A DNA stretch of 64,000 nucleotides from NCBI GenBank assembly GCA_964551445.1, contig CAZKCG010000001.1, positions 62,001 through 126,000 of the forward strand, given 5' to 3'. The notes beneath the pieces are model-generated. The model was given only the letters and a program-made list of their open reading frames with translations. It did not search any database and was not told the origin of the DNA. The position numbers and the translations under genes were made by a program. Shown one piece after another: positions 1 to 11,100 of the stretch; positions within the stretch are counted from its first letter, which is position 1; the number at the start of each line of letters is the position of its first letter. Origin of the DNA: DAOPXV01 sp964551445. GTDB taxonomy: Bacteria; Muiribacteriota; UBA9980.

Positions 1-3000
1 GGAAGTGTTTCCCGATATTGTTCGCGGTGTTATCGGCGTTGCGGTTATTGATGCCTGGCCGGATATGTTGCTTGTAGAACCGTCGGTGTTGTAGATAGTG
101 AAAGTATAGGCAGTTCCGTTGGTGAGACTGTTATATGTCTTGGATTGAGCTCCGGAACCGCTGGCGGTCTGGGTTCCGATTCCGTTGTTTCCGGTGATGG
201 TCGACGTGTAGTTTGCCGCGTTGCTCCAGTTGATAGTGACCGTCGTATTGCCTTCTGTCTTCGTGGGCGAGGGAGCGGTCGGGACCACGCCGTCGTTGGA
301 TCTTGCCGATTCATTACCGGCGGGATCGACTAAACAGTAGGAAACTGTCGTTGCGTCGGCAAGAGCGGTCACGCCGGTGACGATGTCTCCGGTCGAATAA
401 CCGCCGGCTCCGTTAGCTGAAGCGGCAGTGCCTTTGACTGTATATGTTCCTCCGTTATTCTCGTATATGCGCAATTTAAGATCGTCATATGCGTTATCGC
501 ATATCGGGCCTGTCGCCGCGACGGCCTTAGTGTCTTTCTTGCTGTAATAGAGGCTCGTAAGATCGCCGGCCGCGAGAGCGGGAACGGTTCCGGTCGTAGC
601 GGTGACCTTTGCGGGGACTCTGATATTGAGCATCGCGTCTTCGACCGTGATATATATGTCATAGGTCGTCGTCTGGGTGAGCAGCGTCGCAGTGAAGTTG
701 TTCTCAACGTTAGCCGTCACTGCTACATTGCCTTTGAGATTTGCAGTGAGAGCGCCGTTTGCCGCGGTTGTTCCAGCCTTGACCTGTGCCGCGGTTGGTG
801 CGGATGCTCCGGAAGGCAGGCATACGAAGTAAGCCGTTCCGCTCTCTGTCGCGTTAACGAGGAGCTTGATCGAGTGGGTGTTGACCGTCGATGACTTAGG
901 ATAGGTAGCGACCCACGCAGGAGCCGCCTTATCGTTAGACACTGTCGCGGTCATTCCGATGAAGAAATTGCCCGTCAGATCGGCCACGCTTGTCGATGAA
1001 AGGGTTATTGTCAGAGCGGCGTTCGTGTCGGGTGAAGCTCCTTCATTTATCCTGACGACCACGAATGAAGAATCGGCGAGGTCTCCGTCCGAAGAAGCGT
1101 TGGCCACGACTCCGTCGGCGTCTGTAGTGACGGCGGCGACCGTGTAGCCTGCGACGGTAATGCCGGATGCCGCTATTGTCGAATTTTTGATGAATTCGTC
1201 GAATCTTACTATCATATGATCGAGTTTGCCGTTGCCGTCGGCGTCCATGGTGTAGACGCTGTTGGCCGATACGGACCCGCCGAAGAGTCTCGGAGGAATG
1301 CCGTCGAACGAGGCCGTCGGGACGAGGATGCCCGCGAACTGGTTATTGAATGAATCATTGATTTTGTTCGCGGCGATCGTCACTGAAGGCTTGATCGTAG
1401 AATCGTCCGAACCACGCTCATTGACTCTTATCACGAGATACTCGCCGCCTGTTCCGTCGCCGTCCGTGGCGGGCAGAGCGACCTTGCCGTCCGCGTCGGT
1501 CTTGACTCCGGCTACGGTATAAGTGTAGCCGCCGTCCGTAACGGCTATATCGCCGTTCACAATGTTCTGGGCCGTAACGTATTCGCTGAATCTTACTATT
1601 ATGTGGTCGATCCTGGCGTTGGCGTCGGCGTCATATGTGTAAAGCGATTGTCTTGAGGCTAATCCGGAATAGAGTGTCGGCGGCACGCCGTCGTAGTATA
1701 TTGTGGTCGCCGTGAGCATTACCGGCGCAGTCTGAATTATCTGGTTGCGGTTTTCCGCTATTGCGTAAACGTCATATTTCTTCATGTTCTGGAGCGACTT
1801 GAACTCGAAATATCCGGCGACATTTGAAGATATGATCGTATTTCCTTTCGAACCTTCCGCAAGGGCCGCGCCGGAAGCGTCCGTTCCAGCCTTGATCTGA
1901 GCGATCGATGGCGCCGGAGCTCCGGCGGGCAGGCATACAAGATTAACCGCGGCGGTGTCATCCGTCATCAGGCTTACGCGGATGTTGAAATATGAAGGCT
2001 GTGCCTTTGGATAATCCTGCGCCCAGACGGGAGCGGTCGAATCCATGGTCCTTTGTCTGACAAGAGCCGGTGCAGCCTGAAGGTTCTCGTAACCGTCTTC
2101 CGCGACGGCATAAACATCGTATTCGGCGTCGCCTTCGAGCCCGGCGAATGAATATGTCATCCCGGTTTCATACGAAACTATATCGACGGAAGCTTTGAGG
2201 CTATCGGCAACCGATGTGCCCGAAGCGTTCAGGCCCGCCTTGACCTGAGCGGCCGATGGAGCCGCAAGGCCGGTCTTCTGGCATATCATGTAAACTTTAA
2301 CTGATTCGTTTGTTTTAAGGTTCACGCCGATCTTATTGAATTCGGTTGCGAAGCCGTTGGGATATCCGGAGATCCATACCGGCGGCGTAGTATCGGATGT
2401 CAGATATATTTTTGATGCCGGCGAGACGTTTCCAAGGATATCGTTATGTACTGATGAAACTTCAACGGTTCCTGTGATCGAAACCGGAACGCCGCCTGGA
2501 TTGTTCAAATTGAACGAGCCTGAAGCCGTATCGCCATTGCCGGTCGAAGCGGTTTCGAAGATAACTCCCGGCGTCGATTCGCCGAAGACGGGTGTAACGT
2601 TGTCCGCCATGGCTTTTGCGGTCATTGTGACGGCTCCGCCGTTTTTGACCGTAACTTTAAGTGATTCGCCGTTTTTGAGCGTAACGCCCGGTCTTATCTT
2701 TAAAGCTGGTTTTCCGGATTCGTTTATCATTCCGGCTTTCGCTCCGGTTCCGCCGTCTCCGGCGAGGACGAGCCTGATCGGATTATTTACTATCGGGCCT
2801 GCGGCTATATACGGATCGGATGCGGCTCCGCTGTTGCCGTCTATGTCTTTAAAAGCCGCAACTATTTTATCGCCGGCCTTGACCGCCATATCGAACGCCC
2901 TGTCGCCTGCCGAAAGCATCGTTTGGGAGTCTTTCCATGCGGCCCCGCCGTCTGTTGAAAACATAGGAACCAGTGATGTTACGCCTTCTCCGATGTTTTT

Positions 3001-6000
3001 GAAAGTGATCTTGCCGGATTCGGAATTTACGAAGAAATCGCCGTCGGCAAGTTTATTATTCCTTGGTATCGTGACAGGTTTCGACTGCGCCGCGATCCAG
3101 GTGTTTCCTTTTGCGTCGGCGTAATAAACTGAAACCTCGCTCGAGGCGCCCGGCAGATAAGTGAAAGTCTGAACTGGCGAACTGACGTTTCCGGCCTGAG
3201 TGCCGTTGACGAACAGCATGTTTCCATTGAGGGTTGCCGTCGGGTTATATATTTCGACCTTTTTTACAGCGGCCATCGCGATGAAATCGCCGTCAGCCGC
3301 TCCGGTCTTTTTATTGGAAGCTTTTTTGAGGAAATAGTCGTCGGAAGCGAATGACGCGTTTCCCGTGACTCCGTCCAGAAAGGCCACTTTAACCCTGTCT
3401 CCGGCCTTTATGGACTGCGGCATATCGAACCTGGATATGCCGGACGAACTCATCGCCGCGGTTGAACTCCAATTGATGCCGCCGTCGGTTGAATAAAGTA
3501 TGTTATATCCATTCAGGCCGCCGCCGGAATTAGTGAGCTCGAATTTCTTTTCATGACCGAGCACTCTGAATGAACCATCGCCGCCGGAAAGGTTCGCCGG
3601 AGCCGGCGCTGTAGCAACGCCGGATGTCTGAGTGAGCGAAAAATTGCCGTTGTTATCGCGCATGGCAACCTTTATTTTGCTGGAAACAGACATTGAGATA
3701 TCGAAGTTCTGGCCTACGCTCGAGCTTATTCTGCCAAGTTCTTTCCATGTAGCGCCGTTATCGACTGAAGCGAAGGCTGTATATCCGTCGCGCGCGCTGT
3801 CGAAGTTGGTTATAGCTATCTGGCTTACTAAAGCCTTTACGCTGAAGTTTCCGAAACCTTCGGAAAGATTCTGCGGCGCGCCGGCGACCAAAAGTTTAGC
3901 AGCCGTTCCTACGCTGCCGTCGCCATGATTCATTGCGATCATAAGACTGTCGCCGGCCTTTACGGACGAACTCAGTTTATAAGCGACGGATCCGTCAATA
4001 GTTGCCGAAGCTGAAAGCTTAGCCGAAGTTCCGCCGTTGATAGATAACATTGGAGCGGCTCCGGGTTCTGAAGAGCCCGTGCCGGCGAAAACAAGCGAAT
4101 TAGAGCGTCCGTCAAATATGAAATTGCCCGATAACGCGTTGGTCGAATTGACCGGTGCAGGTTTAATTTGAACGCCCGCGACCGGCTGGATATAAATATC
4201 GTCGGATGTATCGTTCGGGGTGCCGTTGTTGGAATTCATGTAAAAACTTACGAATTCATCGCTGTTCCAGGCCGTTCTGATAAATGATGGAACATTGACG
4301 GCGCCTATCGCTCCCGAAGCGATGGAAACGGTCGTGCCTTCATATACAAGCGTGCCGTCAGTTGCCGTGGAGCCTGAATATATGCGGATGGAAAAATTCT
4401 CTTCTGAAAGGTTTGAGGAACCGTCATTTATGTTTGTTATTAAGACGGAGCCCGCGAGCGCGTCGAAAGCCCATTTATTGTTTGATCCAGGCCCGTCGAT
4501 GCCGTGATCGGGGCCTTTTACAAGTCTGCCAAGACATTGAGCCGTGGCTGACAGCCCCTTTTGGCGGACGAAAATGTAATTTCCGGAAACTACCTGGCTG
4601 AGGTCTATTTCTTCACCTTTTCCGGTGAACCATATACCGGAGTTATTAGCGGCAGCGCCATTGAGGCAGTATTCCATTTCGGACGGAACCGCTGACAAAT
4701 AGAGTTTATTAACGCCTGCCTTTCTCGATATGCTGAAGCCGGAAATGCCGGAACCTGCCTTTTTAAGCACAAGCGGCTGTCCGTCATTAATGTCTTTTTT
4801 TGTTAAAGGATATGAGATCTTGTTTCCGGCAAGGTCGGTGAAACTGATAAGAAAGTCGAATTCGACCGCGTCCTCCGTGCCGTCGAGGTATCTCGCGACC
4901 GTCCAGTTGCGTTCATCGGTATTTCTTACAGTGACAGGCTTGTTCATCATTGTCGCGGTGACGTTCTTGACGGGTTCGTCGGCTAAAAGAGTAATGACTA
5001 TCCTGTCGCCGAGTTCCGCTATGGATTGGCTGCTCGTGTTGGATGAAGCTGCGGAGAGTTTCTCGCGTTTCGGCGCGACGGTATCTTTTGTGACGGAAAC
5101 GGTAATTGAACCGGCATCCGCTCCGGATATTGAAACGCCGGTGATCTTTATCTCGCTTTTTATGCCCTCGGTCAATTTAACGATGTTTACAGGAAGCGCG
5201 GCCATGTCGCCGGATGCCATAACGAACGAGGTCTCGCGAAGGGCGTTGACGCCGGATATAGAAGCCGCGAGCTTCGTTCCGGTCGGTACGGAAACCATTA
5301 TGTCGAAATTTGAATTGACCGTTGTGCCGTCTTTCTTAGGTTCCATTTCAGTTATTCCTGTGACGGTCGGTTTAACGGTGATTTCACCTGTTATCTCGAA
5401 CGAGGCCGAAGCGATATCGGAATCTGCCATTCCGGATTTGAGCGCTATCGCCTTGACGGTCGAACTCTTTGAGACCACGAATGCCGACGAATAAATCGTT
5501 CCCTTCGAAAAAGAAGGAACTGAGCCGTCGGTGGTATATCTTATCAAAGATCCGGCCGTCGAGCACGATATAGATACTGCCTGAGGCGTCGAATAAGCGC
5601 CGGATGAGGGCGTGATCACGGGTGCCGCGACGGCTGGAAGAACCTCTTCGCTTATGTCGTAAACCGCCGAAGATGCTTTTGAATCATCCATGCCTTCGTT
5701 ATACGCAATAGCTTTGATGATCAAGCTCTTTGAGATTGAGAAAGGTCCTGAATAAATCGTACCCGAAATTTTAGACGGCGCGCTTCCGTCGATAGTGTAT
5801 TTTATTTTTGCGCCTGCGGTGGCCGTAGTTATTTCTATCATTTGCGCGCGGTTATAGGAACCGCCGGATACGCTGAAAACCGGAGCGGATACGGTCTGTT
5901 TAATTGGAACTATCTGATAGGATACGTTAACTACCGATGAAGACGCGTCATTTAATATAGCAATGGCTCTGATGACCGTTGATGACGATACAGTGACCGG

Positions 6001-8112
6001 CGTCGAATAAACGGATCCGGTCGCCGCGGTCGGCTGGGAACCATCGATGGTGTATCTTATTTGAGCGCCGGCGCTCTTCGTCGAAAGCGTCACGTTCTGT
6101 GCCGCTGAATAAGTTCCAGGGGGAGGGTCGGCTACGGGCGCAAGCACTGCTGCCGGCGTCTTCCCGATCGTGACAACGGACCCATCGGTGGTTGCCGATA
6201 CCTGCGCGGCGTTCTTCCCATTCAGGCCGATTATTCCGGAGATGCTGAATTTGAAAGATTGATCAGTTGCGAGAACGTCCGCCGAAGCGGAAAACTCGGT
6301 GGAGGATATCTTCTTTACGGAGGCCGCTCTTCCAAAAATGCTCACGAAAGGAGTGGAAGCTATATCCATGTTCGATGAGAACGTTATGAAAACCGATTCG
6401 CCGGGCCTTGCGAATGAAGGTGAAACCTTTACAAGCGTAAGCGCGGGGATCCTGTCATCGACCTTCACACCGGTTATTACCGAACTGATACTGCCTATAG
6501 TGCTCGGTTTGGTCCTTGAATCGATTATCGTGCCGCCGAGATTGATCGATGTATTTATGTTGTTGAGTTTGTTTACGATCGTATCGTTGGAAACGCAATT
6601 GACGAAATTGCTGATCGTGTTCGACATAAGACTCAGCCGGCTTCCGGGCGTTCCTGTATTCGCGTTCGTGGAATTGTTAAGTATTACGGAGTTCTTGATA
6701 TCGTTTGAGATCAAGTTCGAAAGAAGCGTATTATTTACTGTTTTTATGCAATTTGCGAACTGGTCGAGGTCAATGACGCCGTTCGAGGAGCTGTTGATGA
6801 TATTATTGATGATGTTATTGTTGCTGAAGTTTGTGTCGTTAATTGAAATAGTGTTCAGATTGCTGCTTATGGAGTTGCGCAGATTGCTGATATTAATGAT
6901 CGGAATGTTGGAGACTATATTGTTTTCAATATTGAAAAGGCATCTGGCTGTTGAATTTGCGTCGATGTTGACGTCTTTGATCGTGAAGTTTCCGCTGCCG
7001 GAAAGTGTGAGGTTGTTAAATCCCGTCACGTTCGAATTGCCGGGAAGGTTTATAGTTCCGTTTGTGATGTTATTTAAAACTCTTATTGAACCGCTGCCGT
7101 TTGTGCTTATATTTCCGTTTGAATTACTTATCGTTATAAGGCCGCTGCCGTTATTGGTGATGGTTGAACCGCTGCCGGCGCTGGTTATAATTATAGTTCC
7201 GGTTCCGTTGACTATAAGTGAACCGTTGCCGCTGAAATTATTTATGGTCAGCGGAATGGTCGAATTGTTCGTGATCGTGGATCCGGAATATATTGAATTT
7301 ATACTTATTGAGCCGCTGCCATAGTTTGAAAAAGTGATAATTCCGTTACCGTCCGGCTTCGAAGACAAATTGTTGCCGGATAATGTAAGTACGGTTCCGT
7401 CCTGAAGGGTTATATATGTGCTTCCGGTTCCGGAATTATTTACGGTATAACCGGTTCCTAATCCTTCTATTGTGAGATTTCCAGCTCCGAAGCTGCTTAT
7501 CTTGAAGTTTTTCGGAGAACCATTGTTAGCGATAGTCCCTCCGGTATTCGTGTTCGAACCGCCGGTGCCGCCAGAATCCGGTGAGTATCCAAGATCGCTC
7601 GCGCTTGGTATAGTTCCGAGCGATTTGGCGAACATGATATTGCCGTTCGTATTATTAAAGCACATTAGCGATGAATTAGGGGAATTGTTCGTCAAGGGAA
7701 TGCCGATGCTGTAATTGATCGCGCTGCCGCCGAAGCTTAGTGACGGCTGGTTGCCTATCGAAAAATTATTTATTGATTTCGTGGTCAACTGCTGTCCCCC
7801 GGACATGAACTGGCTGAATTTCGTGTTGTCGACGGCGCATAATGTGTAATTATTATTGAAATTATTGACGAGGTCCGCCGCCTGTCGTGACATATCGTTT
7901 GCGGGTGCGCCCGTTGCCGAAACTCCGGCGGCCAGTTCGGCCGGAAGCTCTCCGGCTATGGTTATTATAGGGGCGCTCTGGGACGAACCCGTTCCGGCAG
8001 GCGCCGTCGAGTCGCCTCCGCCTCCTCCGCCCGTGCAGCCGAACATTATGGCCGCCGGCAGCAACAATATAAGTAATATGGAATATATTGATCTATAGTT
8101 ATTTTTTTTCAT
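1..8112 (-). CDS. Giant multidomain lipoprotein, C-terminus beyond window edge
   Basis: One reading frame is open from an ATG at 8112 to the window edge, at least 2704 residues. I translated much of it by hand and met no stop. The start has GGAGGG seven bases upstream. A hydrophobic N-terminus ends in the lipobox-like IMFGC, followed by a Gly-rich linker, so export and lipidation are likely. Residues about 100-540 are rich in Asn, Ser, Gly and Thr, like a beta-solenoid. Residues about 665-905 hold three chitobiase/hexosaminidase-C-like domains with the TIDGSxP signature. Later parts contain FN3-like modules, including three with the GYPK...YDIYxVxED pattern shared with the upstream gene, plus calcium-loop-like DADGNG motifs. 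The last visible stretch is FN3-like. It lies 67 bp after the upstream giant gene and is probably cotranscribed. A role in adhesion or surface structure is inference. The true length is unknown. Confidence 0.85.
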   Translation of the reverse strand, partial: MKKNNYRSIYSILLILLLPAAIMFGCTGGGGGGDSTAPAGTGSSQSAPIITIAGELPAELAAGVSATGAPANDMSRQAADLVNNFNNNYTLCAVDNTKFSQFMSGGQQLTTKSINNFSIGNQPSLSFGGSAINYSIGIPLTNNSPNSSLMCFNNTNGNIMFAKSLGTIPSASDLGYSPDSGGTGGSNTNTGGTIANNGSPKNFKISSFGAGNLTIEGLGTGYTVNNSGTGSTYITLQDGTVLTLSGNNLSSKPDGNGIITFSNYGSGSISINSIYSGSTITNNSTIPLTINNFSGNGSLIVNGTGTIIITSAGSGSTITNNGSGLITISNSNGNISTNGSGSIRVLNNITNGTINLPGNSNVTGFNNLTLSGSGNFTIKDVNIDANSTARCLFNIENNIVSNIPIINISNLRNSISSNLNTISINDTNFSNNNIINNIINSSSNGVIDLDQFANCIKTVNNTLLSNLISNDIKNSVILNNSTNANTGTPGSRLSLMSNTISNFVNCVSNDTIVNKLNNINTSINLGGTIIDSRTKPSTIGSISSVITGVKVDDRIPALTLVKVSPSFARPGESVFITFSSNMDIASTPFVSIFGRAASVKKISSTEFSASADVLATDQSFKFSISGIIGLNGKNAAQVSATTDGSVVTIGKTPAAVLAPVADPPPGTYSAAQNVTLSTKSAGAQIRYTIDGSQPTAATGSVYSTPVTVSSSTVIRAIAILNDASSSVVNVSYQIVPIKQTVSAPVFSVSGGSYNRAQMIEITTATAGAKIKYTIDGSAPSKISGTIYSGPFSISKSLIIKAIAYNEGMDDSKASSAVYDISEEVLPAVAAPVITPSSGAYSTPQAVSISCSTAGSLIRYTTDGSVPSFSKGTIYSSAFVVSKSSTVKAIALKSGMADSDIASASFEITGEITVKPTVTGITEMEPKKDGTTVNSNFDIMVSVPTGTKLAASISGVNALRETSFVMASGDMAALPVNIVKLTEGIKSEIKITGVSISGADAGSITVSVTKDTVAPKREKLSAASSNTSSQSIAELGDRIVITLLADEPVKNVTATMMNKPVTVRNTDERNWTVARYLDGTEDAVEFDFLISFTDLAGNKISYPLTKKDINDGQPLVLKKAGSGISGFSISRKAGVNKLYLSAVPSEMEYCLNGAAANNSGIWFTGKGEEIDLSQVVSGNYIFVRQKGLSATAQCLGRLVKGPDHGIDGPGSNNKWAFDALAGSVLITNINDGSSNLSEENFSIRIYSGSTATDGTLVYEGTTVSIASGAIGAVNVPSFIRTAWNSDEFVSFYMNSNNGTPNDTSDDIYIQPVAGVQIKPAPVNSTNALSGNFIFDGRSNSLVFAGTGSSEPGAAPMLSINGGTSAKLSASATIDGSVAYKLSSSVKAGDSLMIAMNHGDGSVGTAAKLLVAGAPQNLSEGFGNFSVKALVSQIAITNFDSARDGYTAFASVDNGATWKELGRISSSVGQNFDISMSVSSKIKVAMRDNNGNFSLTQTSGVATAPAPANLSGGDGSFRVLGHEKKFELTNSGGGLNGYNILYSTDGGINWSSTAAMSSSGISRFDMPQSIKAGDRVKVAFLDGVTGNASFASDDYFLKKASNKKTGAADGDFIAMAAVKKVEIYNPTATLNGNMLFVNGTQAGNVSSPVQTFTYLPGASSEVSVYYADAKGNTWIAAQSKPVTIPRNNKLADGDFFVNSESGKITFKNIGEGVTSLVPMFSTDGGAAWKDSQTMLSAGDRAFDMAVKAGDKIVAAFKDIDGNSGAASDPYIAAGPIVNNPIRLVLAGDGGTGAKAGMINESGKPALKIRPGVTLKNGESLKVTVKNGGAVTMTAKAMADNVTPVFGESTPGVIFETASTGNGDTASGSFNLNNPGGVPVSITGTVEVSSVHNDILGNVSPASKIYLTSDTTPPVWISGYPNGFATEFNKIGVNLKTNESVKVYMICQKTGLAAPSAAQVKAGLNASGTSVADSLKASVDIVSYETGMTYSFAGLEGDAEYDVYAVAEDGYENLQAAPALVRQRTMDSTAPVWAQDYPKAQPSYFNIRVSLMTDDTAAVNLVCLPAGAPAPSIAQIKAGTDASGAALAEGSKGNTIISSNVAGYFEFKSLQNMKKYDVYAIAENRNQIIQTAPVMLTATTIYYDGVPPTLYSGLASRQSLYTYDADANARIDHIIVRFSEYVTAQNIVNGDIAVTDGGYTYTVAGVKTDADGKVALPATDGDGTGGEYLVIRVNERGSDDSTIKPSVTIAANKINDSFNNQFAGILVPTASFDGIPPRLFGGSVSANSVYTMDADGNGKLDHMIVRFDEFIKNSTIAASGITVAGYTVAAVTTDADGVVANASSDGDLADSSFVVVRINEGASPDTNAALTITLSSTSVADLTGNFFIGMTATVSNDKAAPAWVATYPKSSTVNTHSIKLLVNATESGTAYFVCLPSGASAPTAAQVKAGTTAANGALTANLKGNVAVTANVENNFTATLLTQTTTYDIYITVEDAMLNIRVPAKVTATTGTVPALAAGDLTSLYYSKKDTKAVAATGPICDNAYDDLKLRIYENNGGTYTVKGTAASANGAGGYSTGDIVTGVTALADATTVSYCLVDPAGNESARSNDGVVPTAPSPTKTEGNTTVTINWSNAANYTSTITGNNGIGTQTASGSGAQSKTYNSLTNGTAYTFTIYNTDGSTSNISGQASITATPITPRTISGNTS

Positions 8113-8179
8113 ATTGCCCTCCAATCTTTTCGATCGTCATTAATCAACAAAAAAATATTGTTATGAACCTTTTCAGGTA

Positions 8180-11100
8180 TTACCAAACAGATTCTGTCAT
8201 TATAGTAAACTTGTTGACCTTCAGCTGGCTGGCATTGACCGTATCGTAGAGCAATACGAAAATATCGTAGCTTGTGTAGCTTTGTATCTGATAGCCGCTC
8301 ATTATTCGTGAGAAGGCCACGGTGTCAACATTGGCCGTGCAAGATTGGCTGCCGATAGCCAGCATGCCCGGGCCTGGATTATAGGGATTCGCTGACGTCA
8401 TCTGGCTGACGGTGGGCGTCGCGGCCCTGTAAGATGTGGGATAAGCTATCACGTAAGCCGTGCAGTTCTTGTTGGCGTTCACTGTAAGGCGCGGGCCCTC
8501 CGACCTGTAGAATTTGAATGTCGGAAATCCTGCCTTGAACTCGGGGGTTGCCGTAGGCAGCGGAGCGGCCGTCGTAGCGGTGATCATTCCGGGAATTGCC
8601 TGAAGCCCGGTCGTATCTTCGCCGACGATGAATATTTTGTAAGAGGTTCCTCCGCTGAGGTTCGTCACGGCGTTCGAGATGGTTTCGGCGTGGGCCTTGT
8701 ATTGGAACGATCCCTTGCTCAATATAAAACTGCTCGAAAGGTTTGCCACGCTTGCATTTTTGATCTCTTCCGGCGACGGGTTCATCGTCAGACGCGATGC
8801 CTCGGCGCATATATAATATAAAGTGCATGCCCTGTCGAGTTTCACAACGAAAGGTATCGACGTCGCGGTTGCCGTTCCGGCCTTGGGATACCCGGAGTAG
8901 AACGCCATCGTCGATCTTACCGCTGTCGTCGCGGCGCTTACCTTGGTGGTATAACTCTGCAGCCAGCCGTTGACCTCGGCCACCATGTAAACGTTGTATG
9001 ATGTCTTCGCGGTCAACCCTTTTATAACCGTCGCGGTGCTGGTAGTGACGGGCGGAGGAGGAATGGGAGCGGTAACGTCTGTCGTGCTTACGATCCTTGA
9101 TGGGGATTCAGGACTCATTTCGGGTGACTGAACGATGTTGGCCGTATTATATTTTGTCATGCCATTCGAGATAACAGTTGCGCCGGGATAATTGACCACG
9201 CCCGCTTTGACCTCTTCCGGAGTCGGTCTCATGTAAGGAATCGATACGCTGGCCGGAATGGCTACGTAGTATACGTTGCACGGGCTGCTGAGGCTGAGTT
9301 TGAACGTCATAGAGGTCGCATCGGCCGAAGCGAAGGCCGGATATCCGGAATTAAATGTAACATTATTACGCGGAACATATGATGACGGGTAACTCAACCT
9401 TCCGCTTGTCTTGTCTTCGCCGCAGAAATAAACTATGTAAGCGGTTCCGGTGACCAGACCATTTATAGTTACGGGTATGTCGGAGGCGGGAGCGGTTACG
9501 GCCATACTTCCCTTCATTTCAGCTGTTACAGGTGATCCGGAAGCGTTCTGTCCGTTCTTTATCTGAAGGGCCGTCGGGGCCGCTCCGCCGTTATAAGGCA
9601 GGCAAACATAATAAACTGTTCCGGCCGATTCGATACTTGAATTACTTAACTTGAACTTTATCTGATTGAATGAAACGAAGTCATAATAAGCCGCCCACGC
9701 CGAAGGTATCGGAACGACGTAATCGATCTTGACCGGAGCGGCCATGAAGTTTCCGGCCGTATCCTCCGCGATGGCGTATATGTCGAAGTAATACCTGCTC
9801 ATGCTGACCTCGGTATTTAAAGTGAGATCGACGCTGGCTTCGGTGTTTGCCTCTATGCTGACGCTTTTTCTCACGAGATACTGCCTTTCGAACGTGCCGG
9901 TCTTTATCTCATAAGCGCTAGGAGCGGCCGCTCTTGCGGTGGGGGAACTTCCGAACATAACGACGTGTACTTTTCCTGGCTGGGTCGTCTTGACCGTTAC
10001 CCTGACGTCCGGACCGTTCTGCATATCGTCGAGAGGCTGTGACTTCGGATATCCGGAAGCGAAGCTCGTCGAGCTGACGGTCATCACGGGAACAAGCGTT
10101 TTAGCTGATACCTTCTTTACGTCATATTGCATCAGGCCGGTGGAATCCTCCATAACGGCGTAGAAGTCATAGTCGGTGTTCGGGGAAAGATTTTTAACCT
10201 CAAATGATGATTCCGTGTCGGCCGTCATAGGAACGAAGGCCGAGGAAACGACCTTTATTCCGTTATTCAAAACGCCGGCCTTGACCTCGGAAGGCTGAAC
10301 GCCGAATATGCTTCCGGTGTTCTGAACGCATATATAATAAAGCTTTCCGGACTTGTCTGACCTTGCGGAGAGATTAGCCGTGCTGCTGGTCGTGGATACC
10401 ACCTTAGGATATTCGGCGGACCAGACAGGCGGCAGGTTGATGACTATCGGGGCGGATACGCCGGGGAACAGCGAGATATTATTCGCCGGCTTGTCGAAGG
10501 CCGTGCTGAACTTTCCTCCGACGATGAGATCGCCCTGCGGGCTTATCTTTAAAGCGAATACAGCCACATATCCGGTTCCTGTCACGCCGGTCCCGACGGC
10601 GGACCAGCTCGTGCCGTTCCATTTTGCGAGGTTATTAACTGTAAGAGCGCCGGCTTTGGGGAACATACCTCCGGCATAGACGTTGCCGTTCGAGTCTATC
10701 GCAAGGGAATAGACAGTTCCCTGGATCCCGCTGAGACCTGTCCAGGTGTAGCCGTCCCATTTCGAAACGCCGAAAGTGCCGCCTGCATAGAGAACGCCTT
10801 TGGAATCAATAACCAGAGAATAAACGGTGCCATACAATCCGCTGCTGAGTGACGACCAGCTGTAAGGACCCCACTTAACGATATTGTAAGTGTTCAGTCC
10901 GCCGCCGGAAGTGAACTGCCCTGCAACGAAAATGTTTCCGGAATTATCGACGGCGGTGGCGTTGATCACCGAGCCGGAACCGAATGCCTGGCCGCCCGGT
11001 GAGAACCAGCCGTTGGAGCTTTCATATTTGACGAATGCGCTCATGAGCTTGCTGCCGATCATGGATATGCGGCCGCCTGCATAGATCATTTCCGATCCCC

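Noticed and set aside
2336..3124. Long plus-strand ORFs opposite the giant lipoproteins (for example here and 6299-7324)
   Set aside because: They are antisense shadows of a continuous minus-strand frame with lipobox, ribosome site and recognisable domains. Their composition mirrors the repeats.
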